Shown: piece after piece, positions 23,573-34,811 of the stretch
Layout: each line of letters begins with the position of its first letter
Position numbering within the stretch: position 1 is the first letter of the stretch
Source: Phycisphaerae bacterium
Lineage (GTDB): Bacteria > Planctomycetota > Phycisphaerae > SM23-33
Assembly (NCBI GenBank): GCA_016782885.1
Contig: JADHXQ010000033.1
Coordinates: 1 to 41,643 of the forward strand
Reading direction: 5' to 3'
DNA length: 41,643 nt
Notes under the pieces: generated by a model
Told to the model about the DNA's origin: nothing
The model's input: the letters and a program-made list of their open reading frames with translations, nothing else
Databases searched by the model: none
Position numbers and translations under genes: made by a program

Positions 23573-24811
23573 TCAGTCGGCGCTGTATCCGGCTTTTTCC
23601 ACGGCGCCGATGAGTTCGTCCACCTGGAGATTGTCGCCCGAAATGTGTGCTGTCCCCGCCTTGAGGTCTATCGCCACTTCGCTGACGCCCGTGCAGGCGA
23701 GCAGGGCGGCGCGGACGCTCGATGTGCAGTGGCTGCACGTCATTCCTGTGACTTTAAGTTGCAGTCCGCCCTGGGCGTCTTGCGGCGGTTGGTCCGCTTT
23801 CCGTTCGGGGCGCCAGAACGTACCGGCGCCCAGCACGCCTATCAGGACAACGGCTGATGCGTGCTTCCACCACGGCAGCGAGTCGTGGTGCATCATTATC
23901 TGCTGCACATCGCCGATGCTGACAAGCTGATCGAGCAGCATCCCGCCGACGAACGCCGAAACCATCATCGTGCCCAGGTATATCAGGCACGTCCGAGGGC
24001 CCAGCACTTTCCATATCGTTACGATGGTGGCTGCATTTGTCGCCGGTCCGGTCATCAGCATCGCAAACGCGGCGCCCGGAGAAACGCCCGCCAGGATCAG
24101 TCCCGCGGCGATCGGTATCGATGCCGTCGCGCAGATGTAGAGCGGTATGCCCACCAGCATGAGCACGAGAATCTGAAGCGGACCGGGGGGAACGGCCTGG
24201 GAGAAGTAGTCATTGCCCCCGACATACACCGCGATCAGCGCTCCGGCGACAAGTCCGATCAGCAGGGCCTTTCCGATATCCCTGGGCAGGGTAAGCAGGC
24301 CGTACTGCAGCGCCGCGACGATCTTCCCTCCGCCCCGTGCGGTGCAGCATGTATCGGTGCATTCGCCTTGCTCGGGTTCTCCGCCGCCCTGGTCGGAGTT
24401 CCCCGTCACCGCGACGATTCCGCCGCCCAGGACGCCGCTGATCAGGGCGGCTATCGGGCGGAATATCGCGAATACCCAACCGAGCAGGCTGAACGTGGCG
24501 AAGATGCTGTCTACGCCGGTTTGCGGAGTGGATATCAGGAAGGCGGTTGTGGCGCCCTTGCTCGCCCCGTGCCTGCGCAGTGATGTCGCCACCGGTATTA
24601 CGCTGCACGAGCAGAGGGGAAGGGGCACGCCGAACGCCGAGGCCTTGATGACAGGCGCGATTCTTCCGCGTCCGAGATTGCGTTGGATCCAGTCGGCCGA
24701 CACGAGCACCGACAGCACTCCTGCCGCAAGGAAGCCGAACAGCAGGAACGGCGCCATCTCGCCGATCGTGGACCAGAACTGCGCCGCAATTTCGATAAGT
24801 TGTTCAGGCAT
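23573..24811 (-). CDS. SO_0444-type heavy-metal permease with C-terminal HMA domain
   Basis: 412 residues. Roughly eight membrane segments carry the conserved PLPLCSCSVIPVA and the matching half-repeat with LMTGPATNAATI, which mark the predicted permease family (ArsP/DUF318). A cytoplasmic loop between the halves is rich in acidic residues and Cys (ECTDTCC), a likely metal site. The C-terminal 65 residues are a heavy-metal-associated domain with GMTCSHC. The layout matches the SO_0444 group of proposed copper/zinc effluxers. It overlaps the end of the TIGR02757 gene by 8 bases, at the downstream end of the metal operon. Confidence 0.85.
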   Translation of the reverse strand: MPEQLIEIAAQFWSTIGEMAPFLLFGFLAAGVLSVLVSADWIQRNLGRGRIAPVIKASAFGVPLPLCSCSVIPVATSLRRHGASKGATTAFLISTPQTGVDSIFATFSLLGWVFAIFRPIAALISGVLGGGIVAVTGNSDQGGGEPEQGECTDTCCTARGGGKIVAALQYGLLTLPRDIGKALLIGLVAGALIAVYVGGNDYFSQAVPPGPLQILVLMLVGIPLYICATASIPIAAGLILAGVSPGAAFAMLMTGPATNAATIVTIWKVLGPRTCLIYLGTMMVSAFVGGMLLDQLVSIGDVQQIMMHHDSLPWWKHASAVVLIGVLGAGTFWRPERKADQPPQDAQGGLQLKVTGMTCSHCTSSVRAALLACTGVSEVAIDLKAGTAHISGDNLQVDELIGAVEKAGYSAD

Positions 24812-25619
24812 TGGACTGCTCTGGGTTGTTGCAGCGAGCCAGGAACGCCCCGACGTCCATTTCGCCGCGGATCCCCAGCCGCGTCAGGGCGAAATCGTAT
24901 CGCACCGGATCTTGGGGCGCCAGTCGACCGAACGCTTCGGTGATCTCGACTACCGTGCGCATATCGGCGGCTTTGCGCTTGGTGGCGCCGAGGCCCGTGG
25001 CGATTTTGTGCATGTGCGTATCAAGCGGTATAAGGAGTTTCGATGGCGGCACGCCGCTCCATCCGCCGGGGTCCACCCTGTCCTTCCGCACCAGCCATCG
25101 CAGCATGAGGCACAACCGCTTGCACGCGCTGCCCCTGGACGGGTCGGGCAGCAGGTGCCCGCAGTCCTCGCCGGCGGCCTCGGTGATCTCCGCGACAAAC
25201 GCCTTCAGTGCGCCCAGGACCGTCGTATCGTCGTCGTAAACGCCCTTTGCAAAGCACGCCCCCAGCGATCCGTGTTTGCGTATCGCGCCTCTCGCCCCGG
25301 TCAGCATCGCCGCCACCTGGCGCCCCGTGCTGAACCGGTGTTTGAATCCGCGCATCGCCCGGCGAATCGCCCCGGGCGCGGTTTCAGCGAGGTATCCAGC
25401 CGGTTGCGGGCCGATACGCCCGAGCGCGTCGGAAATGCTTTTCAGGATTTGCGCCACCCGCCCGTAAGCCAGCGAACTGGCCAGCAGCGCGACGATCTCG
25501 CGGTCCGCCGGATTCCGGTAGGCGTAGAGGAATTCCAGCGGATCGGGATGTACGTACCGCCGGCGGTTCACGTCGCGGTACAGGGCGTCAAGGATTTTGG
25601 TATGTCTGACTAAAGGCAT
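24804..25619 (-). CDS. TIGR02757 (DUF2400) family protein
   Basis: 271 residues. Conserved blocks are FLYAYRNPADREIVALLASSLAYGRV, LLPDPSRGSACKRLCLMLRWLVRKD, and LLIPLDTHMHKIATGLG followed by RYDFALTRLGIRG. This matches the TIGR02757 family, which has a helix-hairpin-helix DNA-glycosylase-like fold but no established function. No clear ribosome binding site precedes the ATG. It lies between zwf and the permease in the same transcription unit. Confidence 0.85.
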   Translation of the reverse strand: MPLVRHTKILDALYRDVNRRRYVHPDPLEFLYAYRNPADREIVALLASSLAYGRVAQILKSISDALGRIGPQPAGYLAETAPGAIRRAMRGFKHRFSTGRQVAAMLTGARGAIRKHGSLGACFAKGVYDDDTTVLGALKAFVAEITEAAGEDCGHLLPDPSRGSACKRLCLMLRWLVRKDRVDPGGWSGVPPSKLLIPLDTHMHKIATGLGATKRKAADMRTVVEITEAFGRLAPQDPVRYDFALTRLGIRGEMDVGAFLARCNNPEQSNA

Positions 25620-25644
25620 CGTAAATAACAGGGGTGGTGGTGGG

Positions 25645-27174
<1,530 letters not shown>

Positions 27175-27176
27175 GG

Positions 27177-27626
27177 TTATCGCTCGATACTTTCGGGCAG
27201 CGACTCGATGAAGCGGCGAATCTCGTCTCGCACGCGCCGGTAGCAGTCAAGCTTCTCGTCGTCGTCGCGGCATTCAGCGGCCATCAGGGGCGGATCGTCG
27301 AAACCTGCGTGAATCACCAACGCCCGCCCGGGGAAGACCGGACAGCTCTCGTTGGCCCGGTCGCAGACGGTCACCACGTAATCAAACTCGATACCGCGCA
27401 GTTCGTCAAGATGCTTGGACCGCTGGGACGAGATATCCACGCCCGCCTCAGCCATCACCTCGACGACGTTGGGATTCATCCCGTGTGTCTCGATACCGGC
27501 GGAATACGCTTCGATGCAGCCGCCCTTGAGGCTTCGAGCCCAGCCCTCAGCCATCTGGCTGCGGCAGGAATTGCCCGTGCAAAGAAACAGTATCTTCAAT
27601 TTCGCCGTCGTCTCAGGCATGTCCAT
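27177..27626 (-). CDS. arsC: Arsenate reductase, low-molecular-weight phosphatase type
   Basis: 149 residues. The P-loop LFLCTGNSCRSQMAEG has the CX5R motif, and YVVTVCDRANESCPVFPG supplies the second and third redox Cys region of thioredoxin-coupled ArsC proteins. It should reduce arsenate to arsenite; a protein-tyrosine phosphatase role is the alternative. It begins 4 bases after the ZIP stop and is followed 2 bases later by zwf. No arsenite exporter of ArsB or Acr3 type is visible; the permease at the end of the operon may serve. Confidence 0.87.
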   Translation of the reverse strand: MDMPETTAKLKILFLCTGNSCRSQMAEGWARSLKGGCIEAYSAGIETHGMNPNVVEVMAEAGVDISSQRSKHLDELRGIEFDYVVTVCDRANESCPVFPGRALVIHAGFDDPPLMAAECRDDDEKLDCYRRVRDEIRRFIESLPESIER

Positions 27627-27630
27627 CCGC

Positions 27631-28440
27631 TCATCCCAGCGCCACGTCCAGTGTCATCATGATCGCAAAGCCCGCTATCACTCCCATTGTAGCCAGATCG
27701 ACGTTGCCTTTTCGTTGAGATTCGGGAATAAGTTCCTCCGCCGTCACGAAGATCATCGCCCCGGCCGCAAACGCCAGCGCGTACGGAAGGATCGCTGTCA
27801 TTGAAATCACCAGCATCGCCCCGAGCACTCCGGCGACGGGTTCGACTACGGCTGACAACTGCCCGTACCAGAAGCATTTGAACCGTCCCATGCCTTCGCG
27901 CCTCAGCGGCAGGGCGACGGCGGTTCCTTCCGGGAAGTTCTGCAGCCCGATCCCGATTGCCAGTGCGACCGCGGCGCCGACGGTGGCTCCGGGAATCCCG
28001 CTGGCGGCCGCTCCGAACGCCACTCCGACGGCCAGGCCTTCGGGAAAATTGTGTATCGTGATTGCCAGGACCAGCAGCGTGCTGCGATGCCACGAAGTTT
28101 TCGGGCCTTCGGGCACGTTCAGACCGGGGTGCAGGTGCGGAAGGATGCGGTCGATAACGCGGAGCACAACCGCTCCCAGAATAAAGCCGATCAGCGGCGG
28201 GAGCCATTTCCACGTCGCGCCCACCGACGCCTCAGCCATATCGATAGCCGGCGCCAGCAGGCTCCAGAAACTCGCGGCGATCATCACACCGGCGGCCATT
28301 CCGAGCGTGCAGTCGAGGTACTTCTGCGAGAAGTTCTTGCTGAAGAGCACCAGCGCCGCGCCCAGCGCCGTTAAGCCCCACGTGCCGATAGTTGCGATCA
28401 GGGCTTGGGTTACAGGGCCCAAGTCATAGAACCATTCCAT
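27631..28440 (-). CDS. ZIP-family metal transporter
   Basis: 269 residues. The start at 28440 is chosen because AGGGAGAG precedes that ATG. Eight membrane segments are visible, with the metal-binding signatures HNFPEGLAVGVAFG and LQNFPEGTAVALPL in the fourth and fifth, and a Pro/His-rich loop (LPHLHPGLNVP). Family members move zinc or other divalent metals into the cytoplasm, though some bacterial forms act differently. It lies between mntP and arsC. Confidence 0.88.
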   Translation of the reverse strand: MEWFYDLGPVTQALIATIGTWGLTALGAALVLFSKNFSQKYLDCTLGMAAGVMIAASFWSLLAPAIDMAEASVGATWKWLPPLIGFILGAVVLRVIDRILPHLHPGLNVPEGPKTSWHRSTLLVLAITIHNFPEGLAVGVAFGAAASGIPGATVGAAVALAIGIGLQNFPEGTAVALPLRREGMGRFKCFWYGQLSAVVEPVAGVLGAMLVISMTAILPYALAFAAGAMIFVTAEELIPESQRKGNVDLATMGVIAGFAIMMTLDVALG

Positions 28441-28465
28441 AGCTCTCTCCCTAAAGCGACAAGGT

Positions 28466-29032
28466 TTACGCCCCGCCGGCCAGATGAACCGACAGGATCC
28501 GAATACCAATACCAATAAGAACCAGCCCGCCGAAGCACTCGGCAAGGCGGCCCGTTCGATTGCCCAACCGGTTGCCCAGGCAGATTCCAACCAGGCTCAT
28601 CAGTCCGGCCACCAGTCCGATTATAATGCTCGGCAGCCAGATCGACACGCCCAGAAAAGCCATGCTCACCCCAACCGCCAACGCGTCGATACTGGTAGCC
28701 GCCGAAAGCATCACCAGCGACCAACTCCGCGACGGGTCTTTCCGGGAACCTTTGCCCCTGTCCCGCGCCGCGTCCCACAGCATCTTGCCCCCGATCACGC
28801 CCAGCAGCCCAAACGCCACCCAGTGATCGCAGGCTGCCACATAGCCCGAGACGCTCCGGCCGCAAAACCACCCGATTACCGGCATCATGAACTGGAAAAG
28901 CCCGAAATGGAACGCGACACGAAAGACATGACGCCCGGTCAAACGCTCGATCGTCAACCCCGCCGCGATGGCCACAGCAAAAGCGTCCATCGCCAGACCG
29001 ATCGCAATTCCACCAGTACTAAGCCAGTTCAT
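28466..29032 (-). CDS. mntP: Manganese efflux pump
   Basis: 188 residues, typical of MntP. Six membrane segments are present, including the acidic motifs GLAMDAFAVAIAAG and ATSIDALAVGVS with the transport Asp residues. It should export Mn2+ from the cytoplasm. It is first in the minus-strand metal operon; ZIP starts 25 bases after its stop. The upstream gap to the next gene is only 68 bases, too short for the manganese riboswitch that often precedes mntP. A TTGACT element in that gap may be its promoter. Confidence 0.9.
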   Translation of the reverse strand: MNWLSTGGIAIGLAMDAFAVAIAAGLTIERLTGRHVFRVAFHFGLFQFMMPVIGWFCGRSVSGYVAACDHWVAFGLLGVIGGKMLWDAARDRGKGSRKDPSRSWSLVMLSAATSIDALAVGVSMAFLGVSIWLPSIIIGLVAGLMSLVGICLGNRLGNRTGRLAECFGGLVLIGIGIRILSVHLAGGA

Positions 29033-29100
29033 TACCAGCCCATTGTTATCCCCGTTGGCGCGGAGTCAACCCCGGTTTTAAGATTCATTATCGCCAGGCG

Positions 29101-31326
29101 CTATTCATTCGCTACAGCACTTGGCTCGGGAGAAGTTACTTGTGGCGGAGCGATGTTCGCGCCTTTGTGCGGTGGAGAATTCTCACGGTCCGGAACCGGT
29201 AGGTTCCGCCCGATGGTATCGATAAGCTTTTGGACGTTGATTGGTTTGGTGATGTAGTCGTTCATGCCGGCGGCCAGGCATTTCTCGCGGTCGCCCTTCA
29301 TGGCGTTGGCGGTCATCGCAATGATAGGGATGTTGTGGTTCCGCACGGACGAGTTCGGGTCTCGAATGGCGGCCGTGGCTTCGTATCCGTCCATTTCGGG
29401 CATCTGGCAGTCCATCAGGACCAGGTCGTAATGCTGGCGGGAAAGCGATTCGACCGCCTCTCTACCGTTTGCCACCGCGTCTGCGCGGTATCCGAGCTTT
29501 GCCTTGAGAATATGCAGTGCGACCTTCTGGTTCATGATGTTGTCCTCCGCCAGAAGAATGCGAACTCGCCGCTTGCGATCCTCGGTGATCGAGTGACGGG
29601 TGACGATGGTCTCCGAATGAGCCCAGTTTGGGCCTTCTGACCTGCCCGCCGCCGTTCGCAGGCCGTCGAGCAGTTGCGACTGCTTGACGGGCTTGGTCAC
29701 CGTCCGCGAACACTCCGGTTGCTTGTCAAGAACAGCGGTGAACCAGAACGTCGAGCCTTCGTCTTCTTTACTCTCGACACCGATTCTCCCGCCCATTAAC
29801 TCGGCGATCTGCCTGGAGATCGCCAGACCAAGGCCCGTCCCGCCGTACTTGCGTGTTGTGGAGGTGTCGACCTGGGAGAACGACTGGAACAGCCGGTCCA
29901 TCCGGTCGGGGGCGATGCCGATACCCGTATCGCGAACTTCGCATCGGATAGTTGCCTGCTTATCGGTTTCGGCTTCAAGAGTCACGGAGATCGCCACCTC
30001 GCCGCGCTCGGTGAACTTGATGGCGTTGTTGGCCAGGTTGATCAACACCTGTCGCAATCTCCCCGGATCGCCCCGCAGCAGAGACGGCATTTCCGGGTCG
30101 ACGAAGCACGAGAATTCGAGACCCTTGCCCCGGACCTTTCCCGCCAGGATATCTTCGGCCTCCTCCACGGCGGTGCGGAGGTCGAAGCCGATCGTTTCCA
30201 ACTCCAGCTTGCCGGCCTCGATCTTCGAGAAGTCCAGGATGTCGTTGATCAGCGTCAGGAGGGAGTCGCCGCAGGTCTGGACGATTTCAGCGTACTCCTG
30301 CTGCTCGGCGGTCAGTTCGGTGTCCAGGAGAAGCCCGGTCATCCCGAGTACGCCGTTCATCGGCGTGCGGATCTCGTGAGACATGTTGGCCAGGAACTCG
30401 CTCTTGGCCTGATTGGCGGTGTCGGCGGCGTCGGCAAGAGCGGTAGCTTCTCTGGCAGCGATGGCCAACTGCCGATTTGCCGCGTCGGTGTTCTCTTTGG
30501 CCTGCTGCAGTTCCCACGTGCGTTCGGCGACCCGGGCTTCGAGTTGTTCGTTGGCAAGGCGCAAGTCCGCGTCGCGGACCTGCAGGGAGTCGGCCATCGC
30601 GTTGAAAGACCGAGCCAGGTCCCCCAATTCGTCATTCCTGTCGCTGCGGGAACGGACGCCGAGATCGCCCGAAGCCATAACGGCAGTCACTTTATCCAAC
30701 CCGCTCAGGCGGCGGGTCCATCCCCTGACGGCCAGGGACAGGACGGTAACGCTTATAGCCGCCGCCAGCCCCACCGTCGCCAGGAGCACCTGCCATTGCC
30801 GCCGCTTGGCCTCCTGAATCTGCTGATACGAATGAGAAACTACTGCGCGCCCAATGACCTTTCGCTTCTCCGCCCCGCCTTCCGGCGAATCGTCCAGCGC
30901 CAGATCGGTTGGCGAGGAGCCGGTGGAGGGCTTCGACACAATGGACACGTCACGTTCGACAACCATTCCGTCGGCGGTTTCGCCACGCTCCCGGTAGTCA
31001 TGCCACGCTGTTTCGTCCGGGGCAGTACTCGCCAGCACGGTGCCGGAACTGTCGTAGACGGCTACGAACAAGATGTGTTCGTGTTTGGCGGCATTCGCCA
31101 CCAGGTGGTTGAGACTTTTGGTGTCACCGACGGCCAGGGACAGTTCGCACGTACTGGCCAGGCTCTCGGTTATGGCGGCGACTTCCGCCCGGGCTCCGCC
31201 AACGATCAACCGGTCGCTTGTGACGATCATCGCAGCCCCCATCACCGCGACCGCTCCCAGGACGGTCGTCAGGACCAGAAGCGTCACCTTGGTCCGCAGG
31301 GAGAGTCTTTTTTTTCTCCGGGTCAT
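29101..31326 (-). CDS. Hybrid sensor histidine kinase (HAMP, HisKA, HATPase, REC)
   Basis: 741 residues from the ATG at 31326; a GTG 6 bases earlier overlaps the previous stop. A membrane segment (about 15-37), a short periplasmic domain, a second membrane segment (about 180-200) and HAMP lead into a coiled coil. The HisKA motif is [12 protein letters not shown] with His at residue 317. The ATPase domain has [23 protein letters not shown] and GGTGLGLAI. The receiver has [13 protein letters not shown] and Asp 639 in [12 protein letters not shown]. It lies at the end of a three-gene unit with a periplasmic binding protein and a TonB receptor, a possible input pathway. Confidence 0.92.
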   Translation of the reverse strand: MTRRKKRLSLRTKVTLLVLTTVLGAVAVMGAAMIVTSDRLIVGGARAEVAAITESLASTCELSLAVGDTKSLNHLVANAAKHEHILFVAVYDSSGTVLASTAPDETAWHDYRERGETADGMVVERDVSIVSKPSTGSSPTDLALDDSPEGGAEKRKVIGRAVVSHSYQQIQEAKRRQWQVLLATVGLAAAISVTVLSLAVRGWTRRLSGLDKVTAVMASGDLGVRSRSDRNDELGDLARSFNAMADSLQVRDADLRLANEQLEARVAERTWELQQAKENTDAANRQLAIAAREATALADAADTANQAKSEFLANMSHEIRTPMNGVLGMTGLLLDTELTAEQQEYAEIVQTCGDSLLTLINDILDFSKIEAGKLELETIGFDLRTAVEEAEDILAGKVRGKGLEFSCFVDPEMPSLLRGDPGRLRQVLINLANNAIKFTERGEVAISVTLEAETDKQATIRCEVRDTGIGIAPDRMDRLFQSFSQVDTSTTRKYGGTGLGLAISRQIAELMGGRIGVESKEDEGSTFWFTAVLDKQPECSRTVTKPVKQSQLLDGLRTAAGRSEGPNWAHSETIVTRHSITEDRKRRVRILLAEDNIMNQKVALHILKAKLGYRADAVANGREAVESLSRQHYDLVLMDCQMPEMDGYEATAAIRDPNSSVRNHNIPIIAMTANAMKGDREKCLAAGMNDYITKPINVQKLIDTIGRNLPVPDRENSPPHKGANIAPPQVTSPEPSAVANE

Positions 31327-31328
31327 GA

Positions 31329-32393
31329 TCACTTGTCTCCCTTTTGTTCGGGGCGATACACGGTCCCGGCGGTTTTGATGAATCTTTCCGGTACTTCAAC
31401 GCCGATCCGGGCGGCGACGATCAGATTCACGGCGATGCTGTAAACCGTTTTTGCCGGGACGTTCCGCACATCGGGCGTCCCGGCGGCGACCTGCAATACA
31501 CGATCTGTCATATCCGCCGCCTGCTCGCCCTGGACGCCCGGGTCCACGCCGACGCCAAGCAGCGCGCCGATGCGAACGAAGCCCGTGGAAAAACCGAAGA
31601 CGGGCGTCTTTCTCTCGAGGGCGGACAGCAGGAGAAAGCGAACGCTCTGTGGATTGTAGATAGCAGGATCCGGAGAGGTCCAAACGATATCTATATCCTT
31701 GATCAGCAGGGTGGTCATGGCATTGGCGCTGGATTTGTGTTTGGTAACGTCGATGCTGACAATCTTCCAGCCTTTAGGCAGGGCGCTCCTGGCGTCGTCA
31801 AGATGCTTAATGCTCTTCTTGCTCTTTGACGAAAACAGTATTCCGACGACCCTGGCTCGCGGCAGAGCCCGGGCGATCAAGGCAAACTGGGAGGCGATTG
31901 GAACATCCGTCGTGATACCACTGACGTTGGGGCCTTTGAGACTCGTCTGACCACTCCCGGCCACCATGCAGTAGATCAACTTGTCGGTCGGTTGCATGTT
32001 CTTGCGGACCCAACTCGCCGCGCCCGTACCAACAGCCACCGTCGCGGCGACCCCATCGGCCCGCGCCCGAAAACCCTCCGCCAGGTCCGCCAGTGCAACC
32101 GCGTCCACCGAGTGGCTCCACTTTGTCAACCGGTCAGTCAGGGCGTTGCTCGCGGAGATGTAAGGGCCCGCGTCGCTGGTTCGTACAACCAGGATTTTTG
32201 ACGGAGGTGCGCGGCGAATATGCTTCTTTCCGCCATTGACGGTAGATTTGTCGTCCTTGGTGTCGTCGGCGCCGGTAGGGGGAAGCATGCACAATACGAT
32301 CGCACCGGCCAGAATCGTCTGCACCAGCAGCCGCCCATTCGTTCGAGACGAATGGGGGATGATACTCCTGTCTGACGGTCGGTCAATGCGCAT
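31329..32393 (-). CDS. ABC-type periplasmic substrate-binding protein (ABC_sub_bind)
   Basis: 354 residues from the ATG at 32393; an alternative ATG at 32420 overlaps the receptor gene, and neither has a clear ribosome binding site. A signal peptide ends near PPTGADD. The mature part ([67 protein letters not shown]) matches the periplasmic family PF04392, found with transporters or signalling proteins. No ABC permease or ATPase is nearby, so it may present a ligand to the adjacent kinase. Its stop overlaps the alternative GTG start of the kinase. Confidence 0.8.
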   Translation of the reverse strand: MRIDRPSDRSIIPHSSRTNGRLLVQTILAGAIVLCMLPPTGADDTKDDKSTVNGGKKHIRRAPPSKILVVRTSDAGPYISASNALTDRLTKWSHSVDAVALADLAEGFRARADGVAATVAVGTGAASWVRKNMQPTDKLIYCMVAGSGQTSLKGPNVSGITTDVPIASQFALIARALPRARVVGILFSSKSKKSIKHLDDARSALPKGWKIVSIDVTKHKSSANAMTTLLIKDIDIVWTSPDPAIYNPQSVRFLLLSALERKTPVFGFSTGFVRIGALLGVGVDPGVQGEQAADMTDRVLQVAAGTPDVRNVPAKTVYSIAVNLIVAARIGVEVPERFIKTAGTVYRPEQKGDK

Positions 32394-32407
32394 ATCCGGT
32401 TGTGTGC

Positions 32408-34501
32408 CTAGAATTTCCATTGAAGACGAATGAAGAAGGTCCGTCCGGGCGTATCATGGCCGCCCGATGTATCTATGCCCGCAACGCTCCGCACGTTGCG
32501 ATGGAACAGGTCGCTCACACCGAACATCACCTCGCCATTGCCTTTGCCGAAGGCTTTGGAGATACCGACGTCGACTCGATGCGAAGATGGTCCGTCCGTG
32601 ATTGTCTCCAGATGGTCGGCGGACGTGGATGTCTTGTAACGGTAGTTGGCGTTGAGCGCCCAGTCCCTCGGCAGGAACACTCTGGCGGTAAGCCCCATCT
32701 TGTGAGTCGCCGGAAGGTAGGATCGGACATCCTGGCGGGTATCGTCGGTGATGAAATCGTTGTATGCATACCACCCTTTGAGCATCCACTTGTCCGTCTT
32801 GAGTTTCGCCTCGGCTTCGGCGCCATAGGAGTCCGCGCCGTTAAGGTTCTTGGGGCGCAGGATGCTTTGCCCGAAGCCCAGGGGATTGCCCATACCGTAG
32901 AAACCGATCAACTTCGAGAAACGCTGATAGTAGACATTGCTCTGGACGGAGAGCATTTTGTTGATCTGGCCGGTGTAACCGGCTTCCAGGGCCCATGTCT
33001 CCTCGTTTTCCAGCTTCTCCAGAGGAGCGAGGATCTGGGACATGTACAGTTCCGGCGACCCGAAAAACATCGCACCTGCAGGAACATGACCGTGCTGTTG
33101 AGAGACCCTGCGAAGGACAGTGAACGGTGTTCGAAAGGCCTTGGCGGCGCTCACGCGGACGACATGCTGTTTGGCCTCGTCCAACGCATACACAGCCGAC
33201 AAACGTCCCGCCCAGTCAGCCTGCGTTTCCGTGTAGAAGTCGCCGCGCAACTGGGCTTCGAACTCCAGCCTGTCTGTAGCCTTGTATCGGTCCATCACAA
33301 ACGCCCCGAAAAGCGCCTCGCTTCGAGACTGTCCAATACCATTGATGTAGTTGGGTTTGTCGGAGTTGCGCTGGTCCATGAACATCCAACTGGCGCTTCC
33401 GCCGGCCGAGACAGTATGCTTGTCGCTGAGATGGAAGTCGAGCTGTCCTTCCAGGACGTTCTCCATGGCGGTGTATCGCAGCCACGGAGTCTCGTCGTTG
33501 TGCTCGAAATTGTTATACCACTGCAGGTAACCCGTAACATCTCCCTTGGTGCGATCTATTCGGGCGTAGGTGCGGACCATGTCGGCGGTTTTGGTTGACA
33601 TGTTCCCAATCGCCTGCCCCTGGCCGAAAGTCGCGCGCATGTAGGCCAGGCCGAACGACATCTTGGAGTCCTCTTCAATGTCATATATTCCCTTAGCATT
33701 GAATCGATAGTTTCGACTGAAATCATTCGAGAGGAAGTGGTCGCCGTCGATCGCATCTTCGGCCGATTTGTGCGCATCATAGACCAGCGACGCAAGCCAG
33801 CCGAGCCTGCCTTCCTTCCCTCCATGACGAATGTGAGAATAGCTTTCGCCAAACTGGTTGACCGTCGAAGACACAAACAGGCCCAGGCAGTCGGCGGGGT
33901 CCTTCGTGATAATGTTGATCACGCCGGTGAAGGCGTTGGCGCCCCACACCCCGCCGGCAGGTCCGCGGACTATCTCGATGCGGGCGATGTCCTCCATCGG
34001 GACAGGCAGGCGCAGCAGATTCGCGCCGCCGGTCATTATGTTGTCGGCGCTCCGGCCGTCGATAAGCGTTTTGAGCCTGTCAGAGTAGAGTTCGTGCATC
34101 CCGCGAATGCCCACAACAACCTTGTTGCGGTTGATTCGCAGAACGTCCACGCCAGTAGCGAATTCCAGGATGTCGGGAATGTTTGTCAGACCGCTGTAGT
34201 GAATATCCCTGGCGCTGATGACGCCCACCGGTATTGACAGCCACTTGACCTTCTCCCGCCTGCGAGTCGCCGAAACGACCGTGGTCATGTCGTCGTATTC
34301 GAACAGGAGCAGTTCATCGCCTGTCGATACCGCTTCTTTGTCGGCGACGGGGACGTCGGCGATATCCCTGGTTGGTTGAGCGGACGCCGAACGCACGCCC
34401 GCGAGCAGGCATACTGTCAGCAGCATGGCTGGATATACGCATTGGCCAATAGGTGACGGCTTACGGTGCGACGTTTCGGGGCAATCTCGTGTTGTGCCCA
34501 T
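32408..34501 (-). CDS. TonB-dependent outer-membrane receptor
   Basis: 697 residues. The start at 34501 is chosen because AGGGG lies 7 bases upstream; an ATG at 34531 has nothing comparable. A signal peptide ends near RSASAQ. The plug domain has TVVSATRRREK, SGLTNIPDILEFATGVDV, GIRGMHE, DRLKTLIDGR and IEIVRGPAGGVWGANAFTGVINIITK, and the barrel ends in the aromatic RLQWKF. Such receptors import siderophores, cobalamin or other scarce ligands using TonB energy; the ligand is unknown. It heads a unit with a binding protein and a kinase. Confidence 0.93.
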   Translation of the reverse strand: MGTTRDCPETSHRKPSPIGQCVYPAMLLTVCLLAGVRSASAQPTRDIADVPVADKEAVSTGDELLLFEYDDMTTVVSATRRREKVKWLSIPVGVISARDIHYSGLTNIPDILEFATGVDVLRINRNKVVVGIRGMHELYSDRLKTLIDGRSADNIMTGGANLLRLPVPMEDIARIEIVRGPAGGVWGANAFTGVINIITKDPADCLGLFVSSTVNQFGESYSHIRHGGKEGRLGWLASLVYDAHKSAEDAIDGDHFLSNDFSRNYRFNAKGIYDIEEDSKMSFGLAYMRATFGQGQAIGNMSTKTADMVRTYARIDRTKGDVTGYLQWYNNFEHNDETPWLRYTAMENVLEGQLDFHLSDKHTVSAGGSASWMFMDQRNSDKPNYINGIGQSRSEALFGAFVMDRYKATDRLEFEAQLRGDFYTETQADWAGRLSAVYALDEAKQHVVRVSAAKAFRTPFTVLRRVSQQHGHVPAGAMFFGSPELYMSQILAPLEKLENEETWALEAGYTGQINKMLSVQSNVYYQRFSKLIGFYGMGNPLGFGQSILRPKNLNGADSYGAEAEAKLKTDKWMLKGWYAYNDFITDDTRQDVRSYLPATHKMGLTARVFLPRDWALNANYRYKTSTSADHLETITDGPSSHRVDVGISKAFGKGNGEVMFGVSDLFHRNVRSVAGIDTSGGHDTPGRTFFIRLQWKF

Positions 34502-34811
34502 GTCACTACCCCTGCGCCTCTTGCGGCGCATTTGTACCGACTCCCTCGTGTCGGTTATCTTCCGACCAGCGTTCTCCTGTTTACCGGTCCGGACTCGCTC
34601 TGTGCAGCAGCATCATCCACGATGCGCGCATATCTGAACGATAGACCATACCCATGTGCCCCCGACCCTATTACTGTCTCGGACATTTTATGGGCACCCA
34701 TTACCTGTAATTGGGATTATTACGAGAAATACCTGAAGGGATGTCACACACCGCACAAATTGCGGATTGCCCGGAGGCAAGAACTGCGTTGAAATATCCG
34801 GGCTGGACGGT
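34502..34811. other. Leader region of the TonB receptor gene
   Basis: 310 bases without a gene. Two consecutive hairpins, TGCGCC/GGCGCA (34513-34530) and ACCGAC/GTCGGT (34536-34555), abut the receptor's ribosome binding site and may control its translation. I looked for cobalamin and c-di-GMP riboswitch landmarks and saw none. The rest holds nothing I recognise. Confidence 0.4.

Noticed and set aside
28441..29100. Manganese riboswitch ahead of mntP
   Set aside because: The upstream gap is only 68 bases and lacks the conserved structure.
34502..34811. Cobalamin riboswitch ahead of the TonB receptor
   Set aside because: None of the conserved cobalamin-box landmarks could be found on the minus strand.
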